Source: Leptolyngbya sp. SIO4C1
GTDB taxonomy: Bacteria; Cyanobacteriota; Cyanobacteriia; Phormidesmidales; Phormidesmidaceae
Assembly (NCBI GenBank): GCA_010671975.1
Contig: JAAHIA010000305.1
Span: 1-6,094 of the forward strand
Reading direction: 5' to 3'
Length of the DNA: 6,094 bases
A program made the position numbers and the translations under genes. Shown piece by piece: positions 6,038 to 6,094 of the stretch; positions within the stretch are counted from its first letter, which is position 1; every line of letters starts with the position of its first letter. The notes below the pieces were generated by a model. That model was given only the letters and a program-made list of their open reading frames with translations, was not told the DNA's origin and did no database searches.

Positions 6038-6094
6038 ATGGTTCGATTATTTGCTAAAGGCGCTAATTCGCTGCCGATCAGACGGCTGCCCTCA
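6038..6094 (+). CDS. Possible start of a divergent gene (partial)
   Basis: An ATG at 6038 opens a frame that stays open for 19 codons to the window edge (MVRLFAKGANSLPIRRLPS). G/C content rises after about 6055, which is consistent with coding sequence starting nearby. There is no Shine-Dalgarno, and I recognise no family. On the opposite strand a frame is also open from the edge to a TAA near 5988, so the end of a minus-strand gene is a competing reading. Confidence 0.2.
   Translation, partial: MVRLFAKGANSLPIRRLPS

Larger units (their letters stand above)
5672..6094 (-). promoter_or_regulatory. Non-coding leader and promoter region of the kdp operon
   Basis: About 420 nt upstream of kdpA with no convincing complete gene and visibly richer in A/T than the coding part. 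It must hold the kdp promoter if the operon starts here, but I found no convincing -35/-10 pair reading toward kdpA. It contains an 8-bp inverted repeat (5886-5909), an adjoining 16-bp near-palindrome (5908-5923), three copies of ATTTGAT (5821, 5914, 5932), and a weak hairpin followed by a T-run close to the gene (5719-5694). I saw none of the G-rich core expected of a c-di-AMP (ydaO-type) riboswitch. A kdp control role is inferred from position. Confidence 0.6.

Overview
This window is most likely from a cyanobacterium. It carries most of a Kdp high-affinity potassium uptake operon, all of it on the minus strand. The cyanobacterial assignment rests on three things: seven copies of the HIP1 octamer GCGATCGC in about 6.1 kb (chance expectation is roughly 0.1), the placement of a KdpF-like small membrane protein between kdpB and kdpC, and protein sequence style. 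The species cannot be named from this evidence.

In transcription order (right to left) the layout is: an AT-rich non-coding leader (about 5672-6094) with several repeats; kdpA (5671-3989); kdpB (3949-1847); a small two-helix membrane protein ending in a KdpF-like segment (1803-1540); kdpC (1447-863); a lone response-regulator receiver (807-403); and the start of kdpD (362-1), cut by the left edge just before the expected Walker B-like motif. Gaps between genes are 36-92 nt and hold no convincing terminator, so one transcript is the simplest reading. A possible divergent gene start at the right edge (6038-6094, plus strand) is only weakly supported.

KdpA forms the K+ channel-like subunit, KdpB is the P-type ATPase that powers transport, KdpC is the single-span chaperone-like subunit, and the KdpF-like protein probably stabilises the complex. 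KdpD is the N-terminal sensor/ATP-binding type of Kdp regulator. In place of the usual DNA-binding regulator KdpE, the operon has a CheY-sized receiver with no output domain, most like NtrC-family receivers, and with a 7-residue tandem duplication around its conserved Lys-Pro loop.

The core pump is ordinary and well conserved. The parts that deserve a second look are the lone receiver and its duplicated loop, the KdpF-like fusion protein, and the repeat-rich leader. I do not see a wholly new system, but the receiver-plus-KdpD arrangement may be an undescribed variant of Kdp control.
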